Assembly: GCA_017934185.1 (NCBI GenBank)
Contig: JAGBJY010000007.1
Coordinates: forward strand, 1-42,642
Reading direction: 5' to 3'
Length of the DNA stretch: 42,642 nucleotides
From: Bacteroidales bacterium
Lineage (GTDB): Bacteria; Bacteroidota; Bacteroidia; Bacteroidales; UBA932
Shown: one piece after another, positions 1 to 6,927 of the stretch
Position numbering within the stretch: position 1 is the first letter of the stretch
Layout: every line of letters starts with the position of its first letter
Program-made: the position numbers and the translations under genes
The notes under the pieces: model-generated
Seen by the model: only the letters and a program-made list of their open reading frames with translations
Told to the model about the DNA's origin: nothing
The model's database searches: none

Positions 1-66
1 GCCCCCTTCCCCTCATCTCCCTTCCTCACCCCCCCCTCCATATTACTACAAAGTCAGAAAAAAAAC

Positions 67-104
67 AAGGCCACAAATCGCCCACTACAGCGGTCTGTGG
101 CCTT
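67..104. terminator. Intergenic hairpin, possible terminator
   Basis: A perfect 9-bp stem (AAGGCCACA at 67-75, TGTGGCCTT at 96-104) lies between an A-rich run on its left (57-65) and TATCTTT on its right, so it could stop transcription in either direction. It most likely ends a gene outside the window to the left. Positions 1-196 hold no gene that I can support; the first 40 bases are almost pure pyrimidine. Confidence 0.45.
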
Positions 105-196
105 ATCTTTCGCCCTGCCTGACTAAATCAAAGTGTCAAACATGGGAAGGTAGCAACTATTTTTGAACTGACAAATTTTTTTTGAGTTTTTTTAAC

Positions 197-204
197 TAAC
201 TTTG
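197..204 (+). promoter_or_regulatory. Bacteroidetes -7 box for the chromate transporter operon
   Basis: TAACTTTG matches the Bacteroidetes -7 consensus TAnnTTTG. It ends only 6 bases before the ATG at 211, so the transcript would have almost no leader. No TTTG is found at the ideal 19-21 base spacing; the nearest, at 181-184, is too close. Confidence 0.6.
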
Positions 205-210
205 TGCAAC

Positions 211-777
211 ATGAAAAAAGAAGTATCTCTCTGGCAGATTTTCGGGGTGTTCGCCAAGATTGGAGCGTTCACCATTGGCGGCGGGTACGCCATGATTCCG
301 CTCATCCAGGCCGAAATGTCCAAGCGGAACTGGATATCAGACGACGAACTCCCGGACATCGTGGCCCTTTCCCAAAGCGCTCCGGGCGTGATGGCGGTGA
401 ACATTTCCATCTTCGCAGGACACAAGCTTCGCGGATTCAAAGGCAGTGTAGCCGCCACGCTCGGAAGCATCCTGCCCTCGTTCCTCATCATTCTGGCCAT
501 CGCCATGTTTTTTACCGCCTTCAAGGACAACCCATGGGTGGAACGGGCGTTCAAGGGCATTCGGCCTGTAGTGATTTCACTCATCGCTGTGCCCATGGTG
601 AACATGGCCCGCAAATCCTGCAAAACCTGGTGGGCATGGGGGCTGGCTGTGGGTTCGCTGGTGCTGGTGGCACTGCTGAACGTGTCGCCGATATATATTA
701 TTATATGTGTGCTGGTGATGGGGTTCAGTGTGACGTATTTCAGACAGAAGAGAGATTCTTCGCTTCGCTCAGAATGA
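211..777 (+). CDS. chrA: Chromate transporter subunit (short CHR domain), first of pair
   Basis: A 188-residue hydrophobic protein of the CHR family, which exports chromate or related oxyanions across the inner membrane. The N-terminal half carries the family hallmarks: FAKIGAFTIGGGYAMIPLI near residues 12-30 and the SQSAPGVMAVNISIFAGHK segment near 55-75, followed by several membrane spans. It has half the length of fused two-domain ChrA proteins, and its partner follows directly, which is the usual short-CHR pair. I chose ATG 211 (MKKEVSLW) over an upstream TTG at 202 because that TTG lies inside the -7 box. The last eight residues (RDSSLRSE) and the stop come from a palindromic repeat, so the native tail was probably replaced. 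The physiological substrate in an anaerobe is uncertain. Confidence 0.9.
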   Translation: MKKEVSLWQIFGVFAKIGAFTIGGGYAMIPLIQAEMSKRNWISDDELPDIVALSQSAPGVMAVNISIFAGHKLRGFKGSVAATLGSILPSFLIILAIAMFFTAFKDNPWVERAFKGIRPVVISLIAVPMVNMARKSCKTWWAWGLAVGSLVLVALLNVSPIYIIICVLVMGFSVTYFRQKRDSSLRSE

Positions 778-798
778 CAAAGAGACGCTCAGAATGAC
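753..798. repeat. Dispersed palindromic repeat at a gene junction, one full and one partial copy
   Basis: Positions 753-778 are the reverse complement of the repeat at 32103-32128, with 25 of 26 bases identical; its core is GTCATTCTGAGCG. Positions 785-798 repeat 14 bases of the same unit. The full copy encodes the end and the TGA stop (775-777) of the first transporter gene; the partial copy contains the ATG (794-796) of the second. Confidence 0.85.
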
Positions 799-1399
799 AG
801 ATACACTACTTCTCATCGGCCAGCTGGCCTGGACTTTTTTTGTGATCGGCGCCTTTACTTTTGGCGGCGGGTACGCCATGCTGTCCCTCATCCAGAACCA
901 GGTGGTGGTGGAACATCCCTGGATCAGTGAAAGCACCTTCACGGATATTGTAGCCGTGTCGCAGATGACCCCCGGCCCTATCGGCATCAACAGCGCCACT
1001 TATGTGGGGTACGATGTGCTTTTTAACGCCACCGGAAGCCATTTTCTGGGCATCTGCGGCTCCCTTACCGCTACGCTGGCCCTCATCCTGCCGTCGTTCC
1101 TGATTATGCTGCTGATTGTGCGCTTCTACCTCAAATTCAAAAGCAGCAGACTCTACGCCGGCACCATGAACTGGCTCAAACCGGCGGTGGTGGGCCTTAT
1201 CGGCGCCGCAGCCGTCATCCTTATCCTCAAAACCACCTGGACGGGCTTTACGCCGCAGGTGCAGGTGGTGGCCGATAACTTCCCCGACTGGAAAAGCTGG
1301 GTGCTGCTGGGCGCCGCCTTCGTGGCCGGCTATTGGGGCAAGGTGAATCCCATTTACCTGATTCTTTGCGGGGCGGCCATCGGCCTTCTTATCTATTGA
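794..1399 (+). CDS. chrA: Chromate transporter subunit (short CHR domain), second of pair
   Basis: A 201-residue CHR-family membrane protein and the partner of the preceding gene; such pairs work as an antiparallel heterodimer. The motifs FVIGAFTFGGGYAMLSLIQ (about residues 15-33) and SQMTPGPIGINSATYVGY (about 55-72) parallel those of the first subunit. Hydrophobic segments continue to the C-terminus, which ends in a membrane span (PIYLILCGAAIGLLIY). The gap to the first gene is 16 bases, so the two are co-transcribed. Its start codon lies in a partial copy of a dispersed repeat. It is the only in-frame start ahead of the first conserved segment. Confidence 0.9.
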   Translation: MTDTLLLIGQLAWTFFVIGAFTFGGGYAMLSLIQNQVVVEHPWISESTFTDIVAVSQMTPGPIGINSATYVGYDVLFNATGSHFLGICGSLTATLALILPSFLIMLLIVRFYLKFKSSRLYAGTMNWLKPAVVGLIGAAAVILILKTTWTGFTPQVQVVADNFPDWKSWVLLGAAFVAGYWGKVNPIYLILCGAAIGLLIY

Positions 1400-1408
1400 T
1401 ATTTTTTG

Positions 1409-1416
1409 TATCTTCG
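1409..1416 (+). promoter_or_regulatory. Likely -7 box for the GH20 gene
   Basis: TATCTTCG is one base from the TAnnTTTG consensus and lies 19 bases before the ATG at 1436, just after the stop of the transporter gene. I see no clear TTTG at the right distance upstream. Confidence 0.4.
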
Positions 1417-1435
1417 CACAAATATTACTGACACT

Positions 1436-3139
1436 ATGAAACGCATAACCCTCTTTCTCTCGCTAGCGCTTCTGGCCGCCTGTGCCAAACCGCAACCGCA
1501 AGCTTTCCAAGTTATTCCCATGCCCGCCGATGTCACGGTCTCCGACGGAGCGTTTAACGTCAAAGGCGTAGCCATTGCCGTAGACCCTGCCCTGGACAAG
1601 CTCTCGCAAAAGGCCGTCGGGCGCTTTGTATCGGCCCTGGAAACAGCCACCGGCGTCAAAACCAAAAGCGGCGAAGGCGGAATCAGCTTTGTCCTGAACC
1701 CCAACCTGGCCGCGGAGCAATACGCCATTAACGTGAAGGCCGATGGTGCCGTGGTGGAAGCATCGGCCCTCAATGGCTTTGTGTATGCCTGCGAAACCCT
1801 GAAGCAAATGCTTCCGGCTGCCATTTACGGCTCCGCAAAGGCCAAGGCCGATTGGGTACTCCCCTATGTCAGCATCCTGGACCAGCCCCGCTTTTCCTAC
1901 CGCGGCATGCATCTGGACCCCTGCCGCCATTTCTGGACCATCGAGGAAACCAAGCGCTACCTGGACGTAATGACCGCCTATAAGCTGAACCGCTTCCACT
2001 GGCACCTTACCGAAGACCAGGGCTGGCGCATGGAAATTAAGGCCTATCCCCGCCTGACGGAAGTGGGCGCCTGGCGCAACGGCACCGTCATCAAGAAGGA
2101 CTGGGGCAGCAACGACGGCATCCGTTACGGCGGCTTCTACACCCAGGACGAACTCCGCGAGGTTGTAGCCTACGCTGCCGAGCGCGGTATTACCGTAATT
2201 CCGGAAGTGGACCTGCCCGGTCACATGGTGGCCGCCCTCACCGCCTATCCGGAGCTGGGCTGCACCGGCGGTCCCTATGAGGTCTGGACCCGCTGGGGCG
2301 TGGCCAAGGATATTCTCTGCGCCGGCAACGACCGGATTTTCACCTTCCTGGAGGGCGTCCTCACAGAGGTGATGGACATTTTCCCATCGGAGTACATCCA
2401 CATCGGCGGGGACGAATGCTTTAGCGGAGACGCAGAGCCCGGACGTCCGGACCCCTGGGATGTGTGCCCCAAGTGCGCCGCCCGCATGCGCAGCCTGGGC
2501 ATCAAGAAGGGCCCCGAGGCCAAACACCTCCTGCAGAACTACGTAACCGACCGCGTGCAGGCTTTCCTGAACGCCCATGGCCGCAAGATCATCGGCTGGG
2601 ATGAGGTGCTGGAAGGAAATCTTTCCGAAGGGGCTACCGTCATGTCCTGGCGGGGTGTGGCCGGCGGTATCAAAGCCGCAGAGAAAGGCTTTGACGCCAT
2701 CATGACCCCCACTTCCTACATGTACTTTGACTTCTACCAGAGCCAGGAGCGTGACAAAGAGCCCTTCGGCATTGGCGGACACCAGCCCCTGGAAAACGTG
2801 TACAGCTATGAGCCCTTCGACGGCCTCAAGCCCGGCACCGAAGACCACATCCTGGGGGTTCAGGCCAACCTCTGGACCGAATACATTGCCACTCCTGAGC
2901 ACCTGGAGTACATGCTCCTGCCCCGTATGTGCGCCCTGTCGGAGATTCAGTGGTGCGCCGCAGACAAGAAAGACTATGAGCGCTTTAACGCCTCGCTGGA
3001 GCATACTTTCCAGATGCTGGACGCCATGGGCCTGAACTACAGCCTGGACTGCCGCGGACTCATCGGCCTGGACCGCCAACCGGCCCGCACAACCGAGGAG
3101 TTGGAGGAATACTTAGCCAAAAAAGACTGGGGCTGGTAA
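1436..3139 (+). CDS. GH20 beta-N-acetylhexosaminidase lipoprotein
   Basis: A 567-residue enzyme expected to remove terminal beta-linked GlcNAc or GalNAc from glycans in the periplasm or at the cell surface. It starts with a lipoprotein signal peptide (MKRITLFLSLALLAACAK, lipidated Cys 16), followed by the small N-terminal GH20b domain and the TIM barrel. The barrel opens with QPRFSYRGMHLDPCRHFW and has NRFHWHLTEDQGWRMEIK. The catalytic pair Asp326-Glu327 sits in HIGGDECF, as required for substrate-assisted catalysis. Trp-rich motifs (WDEVLEG, VMSWRG, VQANLWTEYI) complete the active site. A start 30 bases upstream would add a non-signal extension overlapping the -7 box. It stands alone, but its activity fits the host-glycan locus that begins at 23 kb. 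Confidence 0.95.
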   Translation: MKRITLFLSLALLAACAKPQPQAFQVIPMPADVTVSDGAFNVKGVAIAVDPALDKLSQKAVGRFVSALETATGVKTKSGEGGISFVLNPNLAAEQYAINVKADGAVVEASALNGFVYACETLKQMLPAAIYGSAKAKADWVLPYVSILDQPRFSYRGMHLDPCRHFWTIEETKRYLDVMTAYKLNRFHWHLTEDQGWRMEIKAYPRLTEVGAWRNGTVIKKDWGSNDGIRYGGFYTQDELREVVAYAAERGITVIPEVDLPGHMVAALTAYPELGCTGGPYEVWTRWGVAKDILCAGNDRIFTFLEGVLTEVMDIFPSEYIHIGGDECFSGDAEPGRPDPWDVCPKCAARMRSLGIKKGPEAKHLLQNYVTDRVQAFLNAHGRKIIGWDEVLEGNLSEGATVMSWRGVAGGIKAAEKGFDAIMTPTSYMYFDFYQSQERDKEPFGIGGHQPLENVYSYEPFDGLKPGTEDHILGVQANLWTEYIATPEHLEYMLLPRMCALSEIQWCAADKKDYERFNASLEHTFQMLDAMGLNYSLDCRGLIGLDRQPARTTEELEEYLAKKDWGW

Positions 3140-3149
3140 TCTCTGCTAT

Positions 3150-3260
3150 GCAAAAGGTCGGCTTTCATGATGCCAACCTTTTGCACCCAAACGGCAATTT
3201 GGCATCATCGGCTCAAATAACAGCGCAAAAGGTCGGACCGCTAAAATCCGACCTTTTGCA
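3150..3260. repeat. Four-armed inverted-repeat cluster between convergent genes
   Basis: The arm GCAAAAGGT occurs at 3150-3158 and 3225-3233, and its complement ACCTTTTGC at 3176-3184 and 3251-3259. The second pair extends to 13 bp (GCAAAAGGTCGGA with TCCGACCTTTTGC). Nested in it is a second inverted repeat, ATGATGCCAA (3167-3176) with TTGGCATCAT (3199-3208), which shares a base with one arm, so alternative folds compete. It lies between the ends of the GH20 gene and the flippase gene and probably acts as a two-way terminator. Confidence 0.75.
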
Positions 3261-3286
3261 TGTTCTTACAGAACGAAACCTATAAA

Positions 3287-4714
3287 CTAGGCCTGTGGTA
3301 CCGGCCGGCAGCGGAGCAGAAGCCCTGCGGCGCCGGCATAGAGGGCCGTGATGGCGGTGTTCAGGGCAAGGCGGGTGAAGAGGGAAGGGAAATCGGCCAC
3401 AAAAAGCATCCCGAAGTACGCTATAGCCATAAGGCCAAAAATGAGGAGAAGCCTGCCCCATTTGTAAGGAATGGGGTAGTACTTCTGGCCCAGCGCGGCG
3501 CTGAGGATGAACATCACAAGATAGCTTGTCAGGTGCGCAAAGGCCGATGCCCAGTAGGAGAAGCGCGGCATGAACACGATGTTCACCACCGCAGTAACGG
3601 CAAGGCCCGCCAGGGTAATCCAGATGGCCATGTTGGTGCGGCCGGACAGCTTGTACCACATGGACACGTTGAAGAGCATACCCAAAAGCATATAGCTCAG
3701 GAGCATCACGGGCACCACCCCGATGCCCACACGGAAATCCCGGCCCAGGAAGAGCGAAATGACGTCTATATACGCAATGACGCCCACAAACACCAAGCCG
3801 CAGAATGCCGTAAAGTATTCCATCACAACGGCATACAGTTCCCTGGAGCCTTTGTCCCGCGCGCGCTGGAAAAAGAAGGGCTCGGCCGCATAACGGAACA
3901 TCTGGATGAACAGGTTCATGATAACCGCCAGCTTTACGGCCGCCTGGTAAACGCCCAGGGTAGCCAGCCACTGCTCCGATGAAGTGTCAAAGAAACGGAA
4001 CAGCACCCTGTCCAGAAAGTCGTTGGCCACCCCCGGAAGGGCCGCCACCATGAGCGGGATGGAATACACCAGCATCCGTTTTACAACACTCTTATCCCAG
4101 GTGAGACGGAGCCGCACAATATCCGGGACAAAGAGCGCCAGGCACAGCACGCAGCTCACGAAGATGGCGAAAATGGGATAGGTGAAATCCGGCTGGGCCG
4201 GGAACACAAAGAACAGGAACAGATTGGCTCCCAGCTCCGTAAAAATCTTGATGGTCTTAAGGATGGCAAACTTCACGGCCTTATGCTCCTGCCGCAGCTT
4301 GGCAAAAAGGATGGCCGTAATGCTGTCGCAGAAAAGGATAGCCGCTACATAGATAATCAGCCGCTGGTACCCCGCATAGCCAAGAGCGGCCGACAGGGGC
4401 CCGGAAAAGGCCACCATGGCGGCCAGGAAGGCCAGATTAAGGCCAAAAACCGTCAGGAGCGCTCCGGAATACACTTTCCGCGGGTCCTCCCCTTCTTTGT
4501 TGGCAAAGCGGAAACAGCCCGTTTCCAGGCCCAGGACCAGCACCACCTGCAGGATGGCAATGTAGGCCATGAACTCCGTAACCACGCCGTACTGCATCTG
4601 GGTAAGTGTACGGGTATAAAGGGGCACGAAAAGGAAATTCAGGATGCGTGCCAGGATGGAACTGAAGCCGTAAATTGCGGTTTCGCCGGCAAGTTGTTTG
4701 AGCGGATTGGACAT
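3287..4714 (-). CDS. Wzx-like polysaccharide flippase (MOP superfamily)
   Basis: A 475-residue inner-membrane protein of the MOP exporter superfamily, whose members flip lipid-linked oligosaccharides across the membrane for capsule, O-antigen or exopolysaccharide assembly. The N-terminus (LAGETAIYGFSSILARILNF, then LFVPLYTRTL and MQYGVVTEFMAYIAILQVVL) is the conserved opening of the family, and about twelve to fourteen hydrophobic spans follow. Length is normal. It stands alone, with no glycosyltransferases nearby, so its glycan cannot be named. It shares a palindromic intergenic promoter region with the divergent cyclophilin gene and would have a leader of only a few bases. Confidence 0.88.
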   Translation of the reverse strand: MSNPLKQLAGETAIYGFSSILARILNFLFVPLYTRTLTQMQYGVVTEFMAYIAILQVVLVLGLETGCFRFANKEGEDPRKVYSGALLTVFGLNLAFLAAMVAFSGPLSAALGYAGYQRLIIYVAAILFCDSITAILFAKLRQEHKAVKFAILKTIKIFTELGANLFLFFVFPAQPDFTYPIFAIFVSCVLCLALFVPDIVRLRLTWDKSVVKRMLVYSIPLMVAALPGVANDFLDRVLFRFFDTSSEQWLATLGVYQAAVKLAVIMNLFIQMFRYAAEPFFFQRARDKGSRELYAVVMEYFTAFCGLVFVGVIAYIDVISLFLGRDFRVGIGVVPVMLLSYMLLGMLFNVSMWYKLSGRTNMAIWITLAGLAVTAVVNIVFMPRFSYWASAFAHLTSYLVMFILSAALGQKYYPIPYKWGRLLLIFGLMAIAYFGMLFVADFPSLFTRLALNTAITALYAGAAGLLLRCRPVPQA

Positions 4715-4721
4715 ATCTTCG

Positions 4722-4739
4722 CAAAATTAACTAATTTTG
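4722..4739. promoter_or_regulatory. Palindromic divergent promoter (two back-to-back -7 boxes)
   Basis: CAAAATTAACTAATTTTG consists of two TAATTTTG -7 boxes, one on each strand, separated by 2 bases. The minus box serves the flippase (ATG 7 bases on), the plus box the cyclophilin gene (ATG 21 bases on). Because the boxes touch, polymerase could occupy only one direction at a time. Confidence 0.7.
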
Positions 4740-4760
4740 CAGAAAGAAACGAAAAGAAAG

Positions 4761-5483
4761 ATGAAGAAGTTCGTATACCTTGCCCTAATCCTGAGCGTGG
4801 CACTCTCCTGCAAGGGCCGCGGTCAAAAGGCCGAAATCGCCCCCGTGCAGCTGGAGCCGGACACTGTAGCTGTTGCCAAAGCAGCCCAGGCACTGCCCCA
4901 GGAGCCCGTTTTTGACATTGTCACCAGCATGGGCACCATCCGCGTGAAACTGTACAAGGACACGCCCCGCCACCGCGACAACTTTGAAAAACTGGCCCTT
5001 TCGCACTATTACGACAGCCTGCTTTTCCACCGCGTCATCAACGGCTTCATGATCCAGGGCGGAGATCCCTTCACCCGCGACACCTCCCTGGTGGAGCGCT
5101 ACGGCGAAGGCGGCCCCTCCTACACCATCCCCGCGGAGATGAGGGCCGATGATGGCACGCCCCTCCATCGGCACAAAAAAGGAGCCCTGGCAGCCGCCCG
5201 GCGCGGAGATCTGGCCAATCCCTTCAAGGCATCCTCCGGTTCCCAGTTCTACCTTGTGCAGGACCCGGACAACTGCATTCACCTGGACGGAGAGTACACC
5301 GTTTTTGGCGAAACCGTGGCCGGCCTGAACGTCATTGACAAAATTGCCGCCACCCCCACGGACCGCTACGACAGGCCCCTGAGCGATGTTCGCATCCTTC
5401 GCATCGTCCCCAACGACGAGCTCAACAAAGTTCAGCTGGAAAAGGAAAGTGGCATGGAATTTGATAACAAAAATGACGAATAG
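4761..5483 (+). CDS. Cyclophilin-type peptidyl-prolyl isomerase lipoprotein
   Basis: A 240-residue protein that speeds cis-trans isomerisation of proline bonds during folding of exported proteins. A lipoprotein signal (MKKFVYLALILSVALSCKG, lipidated Cys 17) places it in the periplasm on a membrane. The cyclophilin domain starts near residue 55 with TSMGTIRVKLYKDTPRHRDN and contains FHRVINGFMIQGGDPF, which holds the catalytic Arg, the GSQFYLVQ strand and the VFGETVAGLNVIDKI end. An insertion between FMIQGGDP and the core is typical of bacterial periplasmic forms. I chose ATG 4761, since upstream codons only add a basic tail before the signal. The COG0523 gene follows after 84 bases. Confidence 0.93.
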   Translation: MKKFVYLALILSVALSCKGRGQKAEIAPVQLEPDTVAVAKAAQALPQEPVFDIVTSMGTIRVKLYKDTPRHRDNFEKLALSHYYDSLLFHRVINGFMIQGGDPFTRDTSLVERYGEGGPSYTIPAEMRADDGTPLHRHKKGALAAARRGDLANPFKASSGSQFYLVQDPDNCIHLDGEYTVFGETVAGLNVIDKIAATPTDRYDRPLSDVRILRIVPNDELNKVQLEKESGMEFDNKNDE

Positions 5484-5520
5484 TTTTTTTAATAGGTTAA
5501 GTTTTTAGGTTAGAATGATG

Positions 5521-5550
5521 GATGCCGCTTGCTGGGAAGCACGCGGCATC
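5521..5550 (+). other. Leader hairpin upstream of the COG0523 gene
   Basis: GATGCCGC (5521-5528) pairs with GCGGCATC (5543-5550) around a 14-base loop, ending 17 bases before the ATG at 5568. No promoter of the TAnnTTTG type is visible between it and the cyclophilin gene. It could be an RNA control element or a processing site; it resembles no riboswitch class I can name. Confidence 0.4.
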
Positions 5551-5567
5551 TTAACGTGAAAAAGACT

Positions 5568-6713
5568 ATGGAAATTAAGTACAATACACAAGAAGTGCCG
5601 GTGCTTCTGATCACCGGATACCTCGGAAGCGGCAAGACAACGCTCCTGAACCGCATCCTCCAGAACAAGAAGGGAATCAAGTTCGCCGTCATCGTGAACG
5701 ACATCGGCGAGGTGAACATTGACGCCAACCTTATTGAGAAGGGCGGCATCGTGGGCGGCACGGACGACTCTCTGGTGGCCCTGCAGAACGGCTGCATCTG
5801 CTGTACCCTCAAGATGGACCTGGTGGCCCAGATTGCGGAGCTCACTGCCAGTCGCCGCTTCGACTACATTGTGATTGAGGCCAGCGGCATCTGCGAGCCC
5901 GCACCCATCGCCCAGACCATCTCCACCATCCCGGCTCTGGGGCCCCAGTACGTGAAGGGCGCCCTCCCCTATGTGGACTGCATCACCACCGTGGTGGATG
6001 CCCTCAGGATGAAGGACGAATTCGAAGGAGGATCGGCCCTTGAGAAGGAAGACATCGACGACGAAGACCTGGAACGCCTTGTGATTGAGCAAATTGAGTT
6101 CTGCAATATTGTGCTGCTGAACAAGGCCGATGAGGTGACGCCGGAGGAACTGGGCAAGCTCAAAGGCATTGTCAAAAGCATCAACCCCGGGGCCAAGGTG
6201 CTGGAGTGCAATTTCGGCGACGTAGACCTGGACGAGCTCATCTACACCGGCATGTTCCGCTTTGACGAAGTGGCCACATCGGCCGCCTGGATTGCCGCCA
6301 TCGAGGGCGAAGAAGAGGAAGACGAGGCCGAGGGTGAGGCCCTGGAATACGGCATCGACACCTATGTTTACTGCCAACGCCCGGCGCTGGATATGAACAA
6401 GTTCGACCACATGGTGGCCACCAAATGGCCCAAGAACATCATCCGCGCCAAGGGCCTTTGCTACTTCTCCAACGATACCGACAAGTGCTACCTCTTTGAG
6501 CAGGCCGGCAAGCAGAAGAGCATCCGCGACGCCGGGCTCTGGTTTGCCACCATGGAAGAGGAGGAACTGCAGGAGATGATGGCACGTGACCGCAACCTCC
6601 GCCGCGACTGGGACCCCACCTACGGCGACCGCATGCAGAAGATTGTGTTCATCGGCCAGCACCTGGACAAGGAAGCCCTGGAAAAACTGATGGACTCCTG
6701 CCTCGCAGAGTAA
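5568..6713 (+). CDS. COG0523 (CobW/ZNG1-like) GTPase metallochaperone
   Basis: A 381-residue G3E GTPase; the family delivers zinc, cobalt or related metals to client proteins. Walker A is GYLGSGKT (residues 17-24), and the metal-binding GCICC motif is at 75-79. The guanine-specificity motif NKAD follows (LLNKADEV), and the CobW C-terminal domain fills roughly residues 260-380. Between the two domains lies a strongly acidic stretch (EGEEEEDEAEGEALEYG), where many relatives have His-rich metal loops. ATG 5568 directly precedes the first beta strand; an upstream in-frame start would run through the leader hairpin. Metal and client are unknown, and the neighbours give no clue beyond possible co-transcription with the isomerase. 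Confidence 0.9.
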   Translation: MEIKYNTQEVPVLLITGYLGSGKTTLLNRILQNKKGIKFAVIVNDIGEVNIDANLIEKGGIVGGTDDSLVALQNGCICCTLKMDLVAQIAELTASRRFDYIVIEASGICEPAPIAQTISTIPALGPQYVKGALPYVDCITTVVDALRMKDEFEGGSALEKEDIDDEDLERLVIEQIEFCNIVLLNKADEVTPEELGKLKGIVKSINPGAKVLECNFGDVDLDELIYTGMFRFDEVATSAAWIAAIEGEEEEDEAEGEALEYGIDTYVYCQRPALDMNKFDHMVATKWPKNIIRAKGLCYFSNDTDKCYLFEQAGKQKSIRDAGLWFATMEEEELQEMMARDRNLRRDWDPTYGDRMQKIVFIGQHLDKEALEKLMDSCLAE

Positions 6714-6719
6714 GTTTTT

Positions 6720-6750
6720 TTTGCAAAACAAGAAAAAGTTCCTATATTTG
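6720..6750 (+). promoter_or_regulatory. Promoter of tRNA-Ser
   Basis: TTTG at 6720-6723 and TATATTTG at 6743-6750 are separated by 19 bases, an exact match to the Bacteroidetes -33/-7 promoter. The tRNA begins 28 bases after the -7 box. A small stem (TCCCG, TTTT, CGGGA) lies in the 5' leader. Confidence 0.85.
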
Positions 6751-6778
6751 CAGTCCCGTTTTTCGGGAGCATAATCCT

Positions 6779-6866
6779 GGAGAGATGCTCGAGTGGCTTA
6801 AGAGGCACGCCTGGAAAGCGTGTATACTCCAAAAGGGTATCCCGAGTTCGAATCTCGGTCTCTCCG
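6779..6866 (+). tRNA. tRNA-Ser (anticodon GGA)
   Basis: An 88-base class II tRNA. The acceptor stem is GGAGAGA/TCTCTCC with discriminator G. The anticodon stem-loop CACGC-CTGGAAA-GCGTG carries anticodon GGA, which reads UCC and UCU. A long variable arm (ATACTCC/GGGTAT region) and the T arm CCGAG-TTCGAAT-CTCGG are present. The CCA end is not encoded. Confidence 0.96.
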
Positions 6867-6874
6867 CAAGATTG

Positions 6875-6909
6875 AAAAGCTGTGCAGGAACTTCCTGTAC
6901 AGCTTTTTT
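6875..6909 (+). terminator. Rho-independent terminator after tRNA-Ser
   Basis: AAAAGCTGT-G-CAGGAA pairs with TTCCTG-T-ACAGCTTTT (one internal mismatch) and runs into a T tract. It lies 9 bases after the tRNA and 19 bases before the GH28 start. Confidence 0.9.
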
Positions 6910-6927
6910 GTTAAAGGACCACAGGAT

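Noticed and set aside
1-40. Pyrimidine-rich run at the left edge as a functional element.
   Set aside because: It may be part of a gene end or spacer cut by the window; nothing ties it to a function.
1463-3079. Long open frame antisense to the GH20 gene (538 codons).
   Set aside because: It mirrors codon bias of the GC-rich gene on the other strand, shows no domain, and the plus frame has a complete active site.
6859-6866. tRNA-Ser 3' end as an attachment site for the island at 15.8-18.7 kb.
   Set aside because: I find no second copy of the tRNA 3' end near the recombinase remnant, and 9 kb of ordinary genes lie between.
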